DNA of 9,688 nucleotides from Labilithrix luteola (GCA_026225435.1 JAMFST010000896.1:1-9688); one strand, 5' to 3'. Counted from the first letter of the stretch, positions 1-6,332 are shown. A program made the numbers and translations. The notes: generated from the letters alone by a model not told the origin.

Positions 1-121
1 CGAGAGAGGTCAGCGACGCGCGCCGGGTGGCGTCCGCGACGAAGAAGAGCGAGGGTAGCCCCAGAAGAAGCGGCAGGAAGGCGGCCCGCACCAGCCGTTG
101 CCACGTGGCTAGCCGTCTCAT
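1..121 (-). CDS. N-terminal fragment of an unidentified exported or membrane protein
   Basis: Reading leftward from an ATG at 121-119, the minus strand is open for 40 codons to the window edge. The product starts MRRLATWQRLVRAAF and continues into a hydrophobic run, FLPLLLGLPSLFFVADA, at residues 15-31. A basic N-terminus followed by about 15 hydrophobic residues is the pattern of a signal peptide or first membrane segment. No lipobox Cys is visible, so cleavage after VADA or retention as an anchor are both possible. The gene is divergent from the DHH phosphoesterase, with about 140 bp between the two starts. No Shine-Dalgarno sequence is obvious; an AT-rich patch lies only 8-14 bp upstream of the ATG. 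The rest of the protein is outside the window, so function cannot be assigned. Confidence 0.55.
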   Translation of the reverse strand, partial: MRRLATWQRLVRAAFLPLLLGLPSLFFVADATRRASLTSL

Positions 122-262
122 GCGGACCGTTTATAGTGTGAGCTCCGGCACATCCATGAATTCTCGCGACCCCGAATGATACGTTACGGAAGAGCTCGCT
201 TCAGGGGGCACACTGACGATGGACTCGACGTTGTTGGTCGAACGGAGTCACAATCTCCCGTG
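122..262. promoter_or_regulatory. Divergent intergenic region with one AT-rich patch
   Basis: This 141-bp stretch separates two divergent genes and should hold promoters for both. The only AT-rich patch in this GC-rich context is at 130-137 (tttatagt). It reads as TATAGT on the plus strand and TATAAA on the minus strand, either of which could be a -10 element. I found no convincing -35 hexamer at 16-18 bp in either direction. The GC at third codon positions in the possible upstream extension of the DHH gene (176-262) is near 45%, much lower than in the gene body. That supports treating this segment as untranslated leader. Confidence 0.3.
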
Positions 263-1375
263 ATGTCAGACCCAGTTCGGCGGCTTCCTCTTCCCGCAAA
301 CGCTCCGGTCGAGCGCGCGCGTGCGTTTTCCGAGGCGATCGAGTCGGCCAAGGGCAAGCACCTGCTCATTGCCCTGCGAGGTCATCCGGATCCGGACGGC
401 ATCGCCAGCGCGCTCGCCCAGGCGCATATCTGCCACCGCCTCGGCGTCGCCAAGACGACCATCGGCTACTGCCACGAGCTCTCCCACCGCGAGAACCGCG
501 CGCTGGTGAAGCTCCTGGGCGTCGATCTGAAGAAGATGAAGAGCGTGCGGGAGGCGGGGCACGTCGATCTGCTCGGCTTCGTCGACGCGCACGATCTCGA
601 TCCCGATCTCGCCGACGCCGAGGGGCTCGAGGTGCTCACCATCGTCGATCACCATCGCGCGCCGGTGCCGCCCAAGGCGCGCTTCGTCGATCTTCGCGGT
701 GACGTGGGCGCGACCTCGACGATCTTCGTCGAGTACCTGCAGGAGCTGGCGCCGCTCGATCCGGAGATCGAGGACGACCGCCGCGTCGCGACGGCGCTGA
801 TGCACGGCCTGTCGACCGACACCGACGACTTCATGCTCGCCCGCGCCGGCGACTTCCGCGCCGCCGCGCAGATCGCCGAGATCTGCGATCGCGATCTCCT
901 CGCCGATCTCAGTCGCCGCCTCATCGCGCCCAGCGCGATGGACATCATCGCCCGCGCGCTCTCGTCGCTGGTCGTGCGCCGCAACTTCGCCATGGCCGGC
1001 GTCGGCTTCGTCAGCGAGGCGGACCGCGACACCATCGCCCAGGCGGCCGACTTCCTCGTCCGTCGCGAGGACATCGACACCTGCGTCGTCTACGGCGTGG
1101 TCGGCGAGCGCTTCATCGAAGGCTCGCTGCGCACCCACTCGCCCAGCGTCGATCCGGCCGCCTGGCTCGAGTCGGCCTTCGGCTACGACGATCGCGGCCG
1201 CGCCTACGGTGGCGGGCGGCGCGACAAGGGGGGCTTCAAGATCCCCATCGGCTTCCTCGGTCGCTCGACCGACCGCGCGCAGCTGTGGACGCTCGTCGAG
1301 CACGCGGCGCGCACGGCGCTCCTGCGTCAGCTCGGCGACGAGGCGTCCCCACTCGACGTGAAGGCCGCTCAGTAA
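263..1375 (+). CDS. DHH-family phosphoesterase, NrnA-like (DHH plus DHHA1-like)
   Basis: The product is a 370-residue cytoplasmic Mn-dependent phosphoesterase of the DHH superfamily, which includes RecJ, NrnA (nanoRNase/pAp phosphatase) and GdpP. Motif I is GHPDPDGIAS (His41, Asp43, Asp45), motif II is FVDAHD (Asp108), motif III is VDHH (129-131) and motif IV is STDTDDF (Asp186). A GATSTIF segment lies at 149-155. The C-terminal third ends with GGGRRDKGGFKIP, which resembles the Gly-rich substrate-binding motif of DHHA1. There are no membrane, PAS, OB or exonuclease extensions, so the layout is closest to NrnA-type enzymes (usually 310-340 residues) rather than RecJ or GdpP. A likely substrate is short oligonucleotides or pAp, by family inference only. 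I chose the ATG at 263. An in-frame ATG at 176 would add 29 residues, but that stretch lacks the high third-position GC of the gene and any ribosome site. The gene is unusually rich in GATC. Confidence 0.85.
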   Translation: MSDPVRRLPLPANAPVERARAFSEAIESAKGKHLLIALRGHPDPDGIASALAQAHICHRLGVAKTTIGYCHELSHRENRALVKLLGVDLKKMKSVREAGHVDLLGFVDAHDLDPDLADAEGLEVLTIVDHHRAPVPPKARFVDLRGDVGATSTIFVEYLQELAPLDPEIEDDRRVATALMHGLSTDTDDFMLARAGDFRAAAQIAEICDRDLLADLSRRLIAPSAMDIIARALSSLVVRRNFAMAGVGFVSEADRDTIAQAADFLVRREDIDTCVVYGVVGERFIEGSLRTHSPSVDPAAWLESAFGYDDRGRAYGGGRRDKGGFKIPIGFLGRSTDRAQLWTLVEHAARTALLRQLGDEASPLDVKAAQ

Positions 1376-1396
1376 GCGGCAAGCGACCAGCCGGAG

Positions 1397-1413
1397 GTGG
1401 GCCGCGCGCCCAC
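1397..1413 (+). terminator. Short GC hairpin after the DHH gene (weak terminator candidate)
   Basis: A perfect 6-bp inverted repeat (GTGGGC / GCCCAC) with a 5-nt loop lies 21 bp after the DHH stop codon. A flanking CCAG (1387-1390) and CTGG (1417-1420) could extend it with internal mismatches. No T tract follows, so an intrinsic terminator of the classical kind is not supported. It may simply slow polymerase or help protect the 3' end. The rest of the 127-bp gap to the kinase holds nothing else I can support except the hairpin near the kinase start. Confidence 0.2.
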
Positions 1414-1478
1414 ATCCTGGGAGGTAGGTCGTCGGCTGCGATCTGGTGACCGGCTCAGCCGTCGCGTAAGCTGGAGAA

Positions 1479-1495
1479 CCGCAGGAAGAGTGCGG
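1479..1495 (+). promoter_or_regulatory. Stem-loop displaying the kinase ribosome binding site
   Basis: A perfect 5-bp stem (CCGCA at 1479-1483, TGCGG at 1491-1495) encloses the loop GGAAGAG. With the last stem base the loop gives AGGAAGAG, the only Shine-Dalgarno-like sequence before the kinase ATG at 1503. The linear spacing of 12 nt is longer than usual. If the 5-nt right arm is paired, the site is brought closer to the start codon. Whether this structure forms or regulates anything is inference. Confidence 0.3.
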
Positions 1496-1502
1496 CCTTG
1501 GC

Positions 1503-3026
1503 ATGAGCGACGAGACCGATCTTCAACGACGTGCCCTGCAGCGCGTCGGGGCGACCCTGAGGGGCAAGTACCGCCTCGACGCGGTGCTCGGCATGGGCGG
1601 CATGGCGGTGGTCTACGCGGCGACCCACCGCAACCAGGCGGAGTTCGCCATCAAGCTGCTCCACCCGGAGCTGTCGCTCTCCGCCGACCTGCGCACGCGG
1701 TTTCTCCGCGAGGGGTACGCCGCCAACTCGGTGAAGCACTCGGGCGCGGTGCTGGTGGTGGACGACGACGTGGCCGAGGACGGCGCCGCCTTCCTCGTCA
1801 TGGAGCGCCTGCACGGGGCGAGCGTCGAGGACCTGCTCGATGCCCACGGCCAGCGCCTCCCGCCTCGCCTGGCGATGCTCATCGCGCTGCGCCTCCTCGA
1901 CGTGCTCGTCGCCGCCCACGACAAGGGGATCGTCCACCGCGACGTCAAGCCGGCGAACGTCTTCGTCACCCGCGACGGCACGGTGAAGGTGCTCGACTTC
2001 GGCATCGCCCGCGCGCGCGACGCCTTGCAAACGAACGGCACGGGGACGGGCACCGGCGTGGTCCTGGGCACACCGGCGTACATGGCGCCCGAGCAGGCGA
2101 TGGCCAAGGGGAACGAGATCGACGAGCGCACCGACGTCTGGGCGGCGGGGGCGACGCTCTTCGCCATGCTCTCGGGGGAGATCGTCCACCTCGGTGACAA
2201 CGCTCACCAGCTGCTGGTCCACGCGGCCACGCAACCCGCGCGGCCGATGCGCGTGCTCATGCCGACGATCGAGCCGGAGCTGGCGCAGGTGATCGACTGC
2301 GCGCTCGCCTTCCGCCGCGAGGACCGCTTCCCCACCGCGCTCGCCATGCAGGACGCGCTCGGCGGTGTGGCCATGAGCTTCTCCGGCGGCCTGGCGACCA
2401 GCGAGGAGCTCGCCGCCTTCACCCAGGGGGACATCGCCCCAGGGCTCGCCGGCAGCTCGCGGACGCTCCCCGCCTGGGACCCGCGCGCGACGCCGCGGCT
2501 CAGCGGGCCCTTGCCGGTCTACGAGAGCGGGCCGATGGCGGCCACCAGCGCGCCGCGATTGAGTGTGCCGCATTCCGGGCACGGCACCCAGAGCGCGCTC
2601 TCCAGCCGCATCGAGGTTTCGAGCACGCCGGGGCTGCCGCGCCGCCGCACCGGGCCGGTCGTCGCGCTGGCGCTCGTGCCACTGCTGGCCGTCGTCGCCG
2701 TCGGCGCGGTCTTCTTCCTGCGTGCTCCGGGGGACGCGCCCGGCAAGGGGGCGACGGCTCTCGCCAGCGGCTCGTCGGCCATCGTCGGAGACGGCGCGTC
2801 GCCGGCGCCGCTCCCCTCGTCGAGCGCGCTCGCGCCCGCGCTGGCTCCGTCCGCGCTGACCGCGCCGGTGACCGCCGATGCCGGCAAGGCGCCGCCGGTT
2901 GCTCCCCGTTCGCCAGCGAGGCCTGCGGGTGGGGCGCCGCGCCCGGTGAGCAAGCCCAAGGTCGATTGTACGGTCCCTTACGACTACGTGAACGGCATCA
3001 AGACCTTCAAGGCGGAATGTACATGA
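1503..3026 (+). CDS. Transmembrane eukaryote-type Ser/Thr protein kinase
   Basis: The 507-residue protein is a membrane-anchored Hanks-type kinase. The kinase domain spans about 20-290: Gly-rich loop GMGGMAVVY (30-38), ATP-anchoring Lys51 in FAIKLL, catalytic HRDVKPAN (145-152), DFG (165-167) and APE (195-197), all intact. It is an RD kinase. The activation segment carries a Gly-Thr repeat, TNGTGTGTG (177-185), before GTPAYMAPE, so several Thr residues could be autophosphorylated. A linker rich in Ser, Pro and Ala leads to one transmembrane helix at about 386-406, preceded by RRR. The roughly 100-residue outer tail is Ala/Ser/Pro-rich and ends in a compact module with Cys489 and Cys506 around PYDYVNG and KTFKAE. 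No PASTA repeats are present. It is the first gene of an overlapping block: its TGA (3024-3026) lies within ATGA, which starts the next gene. Substrates are unknown; the co-translated exported proteins are candidates for sensing partners. Confidence 0.93.
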   Translation: MSDETDLQRRALQRVGATLRGKYRLDAVLGMGGMAVVYAATHRNQAEFAIKLLHPELSLSADLRTRFLREGYAANSVKHSGAVLVVDDDVAEDGAAFLVMERLHGASVEDLLDAHGQRLPPRLAMLIALRLLDVLVAAHDKGIVHRDVKPANVFVTRDGTVKVLDFGIARARDALQTNGTGTGTGVVLGTPAYMAPEQAMAKGNEIDERTDVWAAGATLFAMLSGEIVHLGDNAHQLLVHAATQPARPMRVLMPTIEPELAQVIDCALAFRREDRFPTALAMQDALGGVAMSFSGGLATSEELAAFTQGDIAPGLAGSSRTLPAWDPRATPRLSGPLPVYESGPMAATSAPRLSVPHSGHGTQSALSSRIEVSSTPGLPRRRTGPVVALALVPLLAVVAVGAVFFLRAPGDAPGKGATALASGSSAIVGDGASPAPLPSSSALAPALAPSALTAPVTADAGKAPPVAPRSPARPAGGAPRPVSKPKVDCTVPYDYVNGIKTFKAECT

Positions 3027-3967
3027 CGGGTGCGCCCATCGCGCTGCTTGCAGGATTCGGCGTGGCACTGGTGGCCCTCACGGCCGCCGGGACCGGGCGG
3101 GCGGATCCCTCCGTCGCGTCGCCTTCGAAGGCGCAGTGCATCGCTGCCGATACCCAGGCCCAGTCGCTGCGCGTGGCGGGCAAGTTCACCGCCTCGCGCG
3201 CGGCGCTCAAGACGTGCGTGTCGGCGAGCTGCCCGCCCCTGGTGAAGACCGACTGCGTGCAGCGGCTCGACGAGCTCGATCGCGTGCAGCCCTCGCTGGT
3301 CATCGAGGCCAAGGACGACAGCGGCGCGGATCTCAGCGCGGTCGCGGTCTTCATCGACGGGACCAAGATCGCCGACCGGCTCGGCGGCGAGGCGCTCGCG
3401 GTCGACCCCGGTGAGTACGATCTGCGCTTCGAGACGGAGGGGGCTCCGTCGGTGACCCATCACCTGATCGTGCGCGAAGGGGAGCACGGGCGGCGCGAGG
3501 CGGTGCTCTTCACCCGGCCGGGCGCGCATCCGGTCGCTCCGGTGGCGCCCGTCGTCACCCCGGACTCCGGCGCGACCAGCGACGCGGCTTCCACCGGCGG
3601 CTCGCCGGGCTCGGGTCGTCGCACCGCGGGGATCGCCGTCGGCGCGACCGGCGTGGCCTTCGTGGTCACGGGGCTCATCTTCGGGAGCTTCGCCAACACC
3701 AGCTCGAACAACGCCAACAACGACTGCCTGTCGAAGCAGAGCTGCCTCGATCACCAGGGGGCGGTGAGCGAGCACTCCATCGCCGAGCACCAGGCGGTGG
3801 TCTCCACCATCGGCGTCATCGCCGGTGCCGCGGGCATCGCTGGCGGCGTCACGCTCTTCCTCACCGCGCCGAAGGACAGACCCGCCGACGCGGCCGGCGC
3901 GTCCCTGAGCCTCGTGCCCAGCGTCTCGCCCGGCATGGGCGGCGTGTTGCTTCGAGGTACGTTCTGA
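3023..3967 (+). CDS. Exported PEGA-like protein with Cys-rich N-terminal domain and two hydrophobic segments
   Basis: This is a 314-residue exported protein. A signal peptide covers about 1-27 (MTGAPIALLAG start, cleavage near GRA/DPS). A helical, Cys-rich domain follows at about 36-88, with Cys39, 65, 70 and 78 and the segment AQSLRVAGKFTASRAAL. A PEGA-like beta domain lies at about 90-163, including VFIDG and the DPG turn (128-130). A Pro/Val/Ala linker runs to about 200. Two Gly-rich hydrophobic segments lie at 203-222 and 259-280, separated by an Asn-rich loop with Cys235 and Cys241. The C-terminus ends LLRGTF. I recall proteins with this plan near kinases in Polyangia, but no biochemical role is known to me. 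The start at 3023 is preferred because its ATG forms ATGA with the kinase stop and follows AAGGCGG by 7 nt; an ATG two codons earlier is possible. Its own stop overlaps the next start as TGATG. Confidence 0.8.
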   Translation: MTGAPIALLAGFGVALVALTAAGTGRADPSVASPSKAQCIAADTQAQSLRVAGKFTASRAALKTCVSASCPPLVKTDCVQRLDELDRVQPSLVIEAKDDSGADLSAVAVFIDGTKIADRLGGEALAVDPGEYDLRFETEGAPSVTHHLIVREGEHGRREAVLFTRPGAHPVAPVAPVVTPDSGATSDAASTGGSPGSGRRTAGIAVGATGVAFVVTGLIFGSFANTSSNNANNDCLSKQSCLDHQGAVSEHSIAEHQAVVSTIGVIAGAAGIAGGVTLFLTAPKDRPADAAGASLSLVPSVSPGMGGVLLRGTF

Positions 3968-5330
3968 TGAGCGGCTCGCGACGCGTCGCCACCTTCGCCG
4001 CGGCCGCGACGCTGCTCGCGATGGCGGCGGGGCAACCAGCGACGCGAGCGGCGCGAACGACGGATCGGTCGGCCACGCCGACGGCAGCAGCGGCAGCGAT
4101 GGGGGCTCGTCGAGCGACGGTGGGGCGGACGGCGCACCCCCTTCGTCGGACGGGGGCGTCGGTCTCGACGCGAGCAATGACGCCGATGCCGCTCCGGATC
4201 TGGCGGAGCTCATCAGCGCACCGGCCAGCACCACGAATTTCGGGACGTCCATCGCCTTCGCCAGCAATCAACCGGTGCTCGCGGTCGGCGCGCCCGGTTC
4301 GCAGACGGCTGCCGGCTCCGTGACCATGTACCTCGTGAAGGTCACGGATGGCACGCCGAGCGCCACCCCTGTGCCATCGCTCCACGCGCCGGACGCCGGG
4401 ACCAGCGCGGTCTCCTTCGGTACCTCGGTTGCCTTCGGTAGTCCCGTGGGCTCCACCACCTACCCTCTGGCCGTCGGGGCGCCGACGATCACCGGCGGCA
4501 CCGTCGTCATCGAGTCGATCGATATCCTGAGCGGCGCTCTCATGGCGGCCCCCATCACGATCGACGCCCCTCCGGCCGCCTTCGAATTCGGCTCGTCGGT
4601 GGCCTTCGATGCGGTGACCGGAGATCTCTACGTCGGAGCGCCGGGAGGCCTCGGAGGGGCATCGGGAATCGTCTACGTCTATACCGCCAACACCTGGGCA
4701 CGCCCGTCTGGCGGCGGCGGCAGCGTTGGCGTGGGCACCGGCGCTGATCTCTTCGGCGCGAGCCTCGCCCCACAGCCCGGTGGCGGGATCATCATCGGAG
4801 CTCCCACGGGGGCCGCCGGCGACGGCACCGCCTATGCCCTCCTCGAGAGCGGGGTGAAGGTGCCCATCGCGAGGAATGCCGGCGCGCCGGTCACGTCGGG
4901 AGCGAACAGCGCGCTCGGGCAAGCGGTGGCGGTGTCTCCGGCTGGCTCGCCCTTGCTTCTCGGGGCGCCTGACGCTGGAGCTGCCTACCTGGTCGGTGCA
5001 TCCATGCCACCGGGCGGCTGGGGCACGCAGGTCACGCCCGTCGCCGCGCCGTCGCTGTCGCTCGCGCCGACCTCGCTGGCCTTCGGGCGGAGCGTCGCGA
5101 TGCTCGGCGACCAGCTCGCCATCGGCGGCAGCGGATTCGTGGCCGTGTACGCCGCGGCCGACACGACGCACGTGCACGTGGAGGTACGGAAGGACGCTTC
5201 GTTCGGCTCGTCGCTCGCGTACACCACCCTCGGAGGGAGCGACCTCCTCGCCGTCGGTGCACCGGTGGGCGCCGCCGCTCCGACGGCGTCGGGCGGTAGC
5301 GTCTACCTGATCGTCTCGCCCACGCCGTGA
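3967..5330 (+). CDS. Secreted FG-GAP seven-repeat propeller protein, frameshifted near its start
   Basis: Two frames together make one recognisable gene. The ATG at 3967 overlaps the previous stop (TGATG) and encodes a clear signal peptide (MSGSRRVATF, then AAAATLLAMAAG). In that frame the sequence then becomes Arg/Ala-rich noise and stops at 4323. From 4032 the -1 frame (relative to 3967) reads GATSDASGANDGS, an Asp/Gly/Ser-rich linker typical of myxobacterial lipoproteins, and continues open to 5330. The body holds seven repeats of the pattern xFGxSVAx...LAVGAP...GxVYxY, one predicted beta-propeller of the FG-GAP/integrin type. A GTG at 4275 is the first possible start in the main frame, but it would remove the signal peptide and cut through the first repeat. 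With the frames joined the product would be about 454 residues. Causes could be a sequencing indel in the GGGG run, a real disabling mutation, or frameshifting. The role is inferred to be surface display or adhesion; no catalytic residues are seen. Confidence 0.75.
4021..4034 (+). other. Frameshift point between signal peptide and propeller linker
   Basis: The signal-peptide frame ends with codons atg gcg gcg ggg (4021-4032) and the linker frame resumes with gca acc agc at 4032. A GGGG run occupies 4029-4032. One missing G, or a one-base backward slip on GGG, would join the frames as MAAG-ATSD. A four-base loss (tgcg, between short gcg repeats) would also explain the break and would restore a lipobox, AAC-GATSD. 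The sequence alone cannot choose between these. Confidence 0.55.
4236..5330 (+). repeat. Seven degenerate FG-GAP protein repeats (one propeller)
   Basis: Repeat starts by their FG signature lie at 4236 (NFGTSIAF), 4413 (SFGTSVAF), 4584 (EFGSSVAF), 4749 (LFGASLAP), 4911 (ALGQAVAV), 5079 (AFGRSVAM) and 5199 (SFGSSLAY). Spacing is 54-59 residues for the first five intervals and 40 for the last. Six carry a following hydrophobic strand plus GAP (AVGAP, YVGAP, IIGAP, LLGAP); the sixth has IGGSG instead. Seven units fit the usual FG-GAP propeller. I do not see a clear DxDxDG calcium loop. Confidence 0.75.
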
Positions 5331-5434
5331 GCAACCGGCGCCTTCTTCTTCGTTCTTTCGCGCTGCTCGCGACCGCGATCGCGCTGCCCACGCTGGCGGT
5401 CGGCAGCACGGGGCACGTGTACATCTACCGCTGA
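5327..5434 (+). CDS. Possible 35-residue exported microprotein
   Basis: A GTG at 5327-5329 overlaps the propeller stop as GTGA and opens a 35-codon frame ending at TGA 5432-5434. The product begins MSNRRLLLRSFALLATA, then IALPTLAVGS: a basic N-terminus and a hydrophobic stretch at about 11-26 that look like a signal peptide. It ends TGHVYIYR. That ending resembles the last strand of an FG-GAP repeat (LAVGS..GHVYIY), so the frame may be a remnant of an eighth repeat or an alternative C-terminus. The overlap follows the same style as the two upstream junctions in this block. A small stem (GAGCG/CGCTC, 5433-5446) follows the stop. There is no independent evidence of translation, and the 25 bp between this stop and the formyltransferase start holds no clear ribosome site. 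Confidence 0.35.
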   Translation: MSNRRLLLRSFALLATAIALPTLAVGSTGHVYIYR

Positions 5435-5459
5435 GCGCCCCCGCTCGCCCACGGCCCCC

Positions 5460-6332
5460 ATGCGCATCGCCTTCTTCGGCCTCCCGCTCGCCGGCTACCT
5501 CCTCGCGCGCGATGGGCACGAGATCGTCTTCGCCGGCCTGAGTCGCCGCCGCTCCCCGGGAGAGCGGCGCCTGCGCCGGCTGATCGGCGAGGAGCGGGTG
5601 CGCGTCGTGCCCAAGGTGGACGATCCCGCGGTGGTGCGCGCGGTGAAGGAGGCGGCGCCGGACCTGCTGGTGAGCTGGTTCTGGACGACGAAGCTCACGC
5701 CGCGGCTGCTGACCGTCGCCCCGCTCGGGGCCTTCGGGGTGCACCCCTCGCTCCTGCCGCGGCACCGCGGGCCCGATCCGTACTTCTGGACAATCCTCCA
5801 CGGCGACGCGGTCGCCGGCGTCACCGCGCACCGGCTGGCCGACGAGTACGACACCGGCGCGATCCTGGCGCGGCGCGAGCTGGCGGTCGATCCCGGTTGG
5901 TCGGCGTTCCGCCTCGCGAAGGCGCTCGATCGCCCGTCGCTAGCGCTGCTCCGCGAGACGACCCGCGCCTTCGCCGCGGGGGCGCTGCCGCCGGATCTGC
6001 CGCAAGACGACGCCGTCGCGACGCTCGCCCCCGAGCCGACCGACGCCGAGCTCGAGATCGACTGGACGCGCCCCGTCGACGAGGTGCTCCGCTTGATCCG
6101 CGCCGCCGCCCCCTGGCCGGGCGCCTACACCTTCGTCGGCGATCGCGAGATCTCCGTGGTCGGCGCCGCGCGCGCCAGCGTGACGATGAAGGCGCTGCAG
6201 CCGGGGGAAGCTGCGGTGTGGCAGGGGCGGCTCGTCATTCGTGCCGCGGACGGCGCCGTCACGCTCCTCGCCGGTCGCACCGAGGACGACGGGGAGCTCT
6301 CCGCCGAGCAGCTCGCCGAGCTGGCCTCGTAG
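5460..6332 (+). CDS. Methionyl-tRNA formyltransferase-like protein lacking the catalytic Asn
   Basis: The 290-residue protein has the two-domain plan of Fmt. The N-terminal formyltransferase domain (about 1-170) begins MRIAFFGLPLAG and contains GVHPSLLPRHRGPDP (93-107) and YDTGAI (130-135). The C-terminal domain (about 195-290) has IDWTRPVDEVLRLIRAAAPWPGA, split here as IDWTRPVDEV and LRLIRAAAPWPGA, as in Fmt C-terminal domains. Fmt and PurN enzymes use an Asn-x-His...Asp triad to transfer formyl from 10-formyltetrahydrofolate. His95 and Asp131 are present with the 36-residue spacing of PurN His108/Asp144, but the Asn position is Gly93. The protein is also slightly shorter than housekeeping Fmt (about 310-315). 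It may be a divergent formyltransferase acting on an amino-sugar or other amine, rather than the initiator-tRNA enzyme. The gene follows the kinase block by 25 bp in the same direction and ends 4 bp from a convergent gene. No good Shine-Dalgarno sequence precedes the ATG. Confidence 0.8.
   Translation: MRIAFFGLPLAGYLLARDGHEIVFAGLSRRRSPGERRLRRLIGEERVRVVPKVDDPAVVRAVKEAAPDLLVSWFWTTKLTPRLLTVAPLGAFGVHPSLLPRHRGPDPYFWTILHGDAVAGVTAHRLADEYDTGAILARRELAVDPGWSAFRLAKALDRPSLALLRETTRAFAAGALPPDLPQDDAVATLAPEPTDAELEIDWTRPVDEVLRLIRAAAPWPGAYTFVGDREISVVGAARASVTMKALQPGEAAVWQGRLVIRAADGAVTLLAGRTEDDGELSAEQLAELAS

Noticed and set aside
137..152. TGTG...CACA inverted repeat in the divergent leader as an operator
   Set aside because: Four-base arms are expected by chance, and no second copy is present.
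176..262. N-terminal extension of the DHH protein from an ATG at 176
   Set aside because: Third-position GC is far lower than in the gene, there is no ribosome site, and the added residues do not resemble the family's N-terminus.
887..894. GCGATCGC octamer, resembling the cyanobacterial HIP1 site
   Set aside because: Only one exact copy was noted here, and it follows from the Asp-Arg-Asp codons; it is better explained by the general GATC enrichment of this gene.
266..1504. 412-codon minus-strand frame opposite the DHH gene
   Set aside because: It is complementary to a gene with intact DHH motifs. The Val/Asp/Ala-rich product is a codon-mirror artefact.
1455..3068. 537-codon minus-strand frame opposite the kinase
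   Set aside because: The plus strand encodes a full set of kinase motifs; the opposite product is Arg/His/Val-rich low complexity.
4275..5330. GTG at 4275 as the true start of the propeller gene
   Set aside because: It would drop the signal peptide and split the first FG-GAP repeat, which begins at 4236. The frame stays coding-like upstream to 4032.
5433..5446. GAGCG/CGCTC stem-loop after the microprotein stop, as a terminator
   Set aside because: The stem is only 5 bp with no T tract, too short to support termination in such GC-rich sequence.
3861..5831. 656-codon open frame on the minus strand opposite the propeller gene
   Set aside because: Its composition is dominated by Arg, Ala and Gly, as expected for the complement of GC-rich coding sequence. 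It crosses four plus-strand gene boundaries and has no motif.
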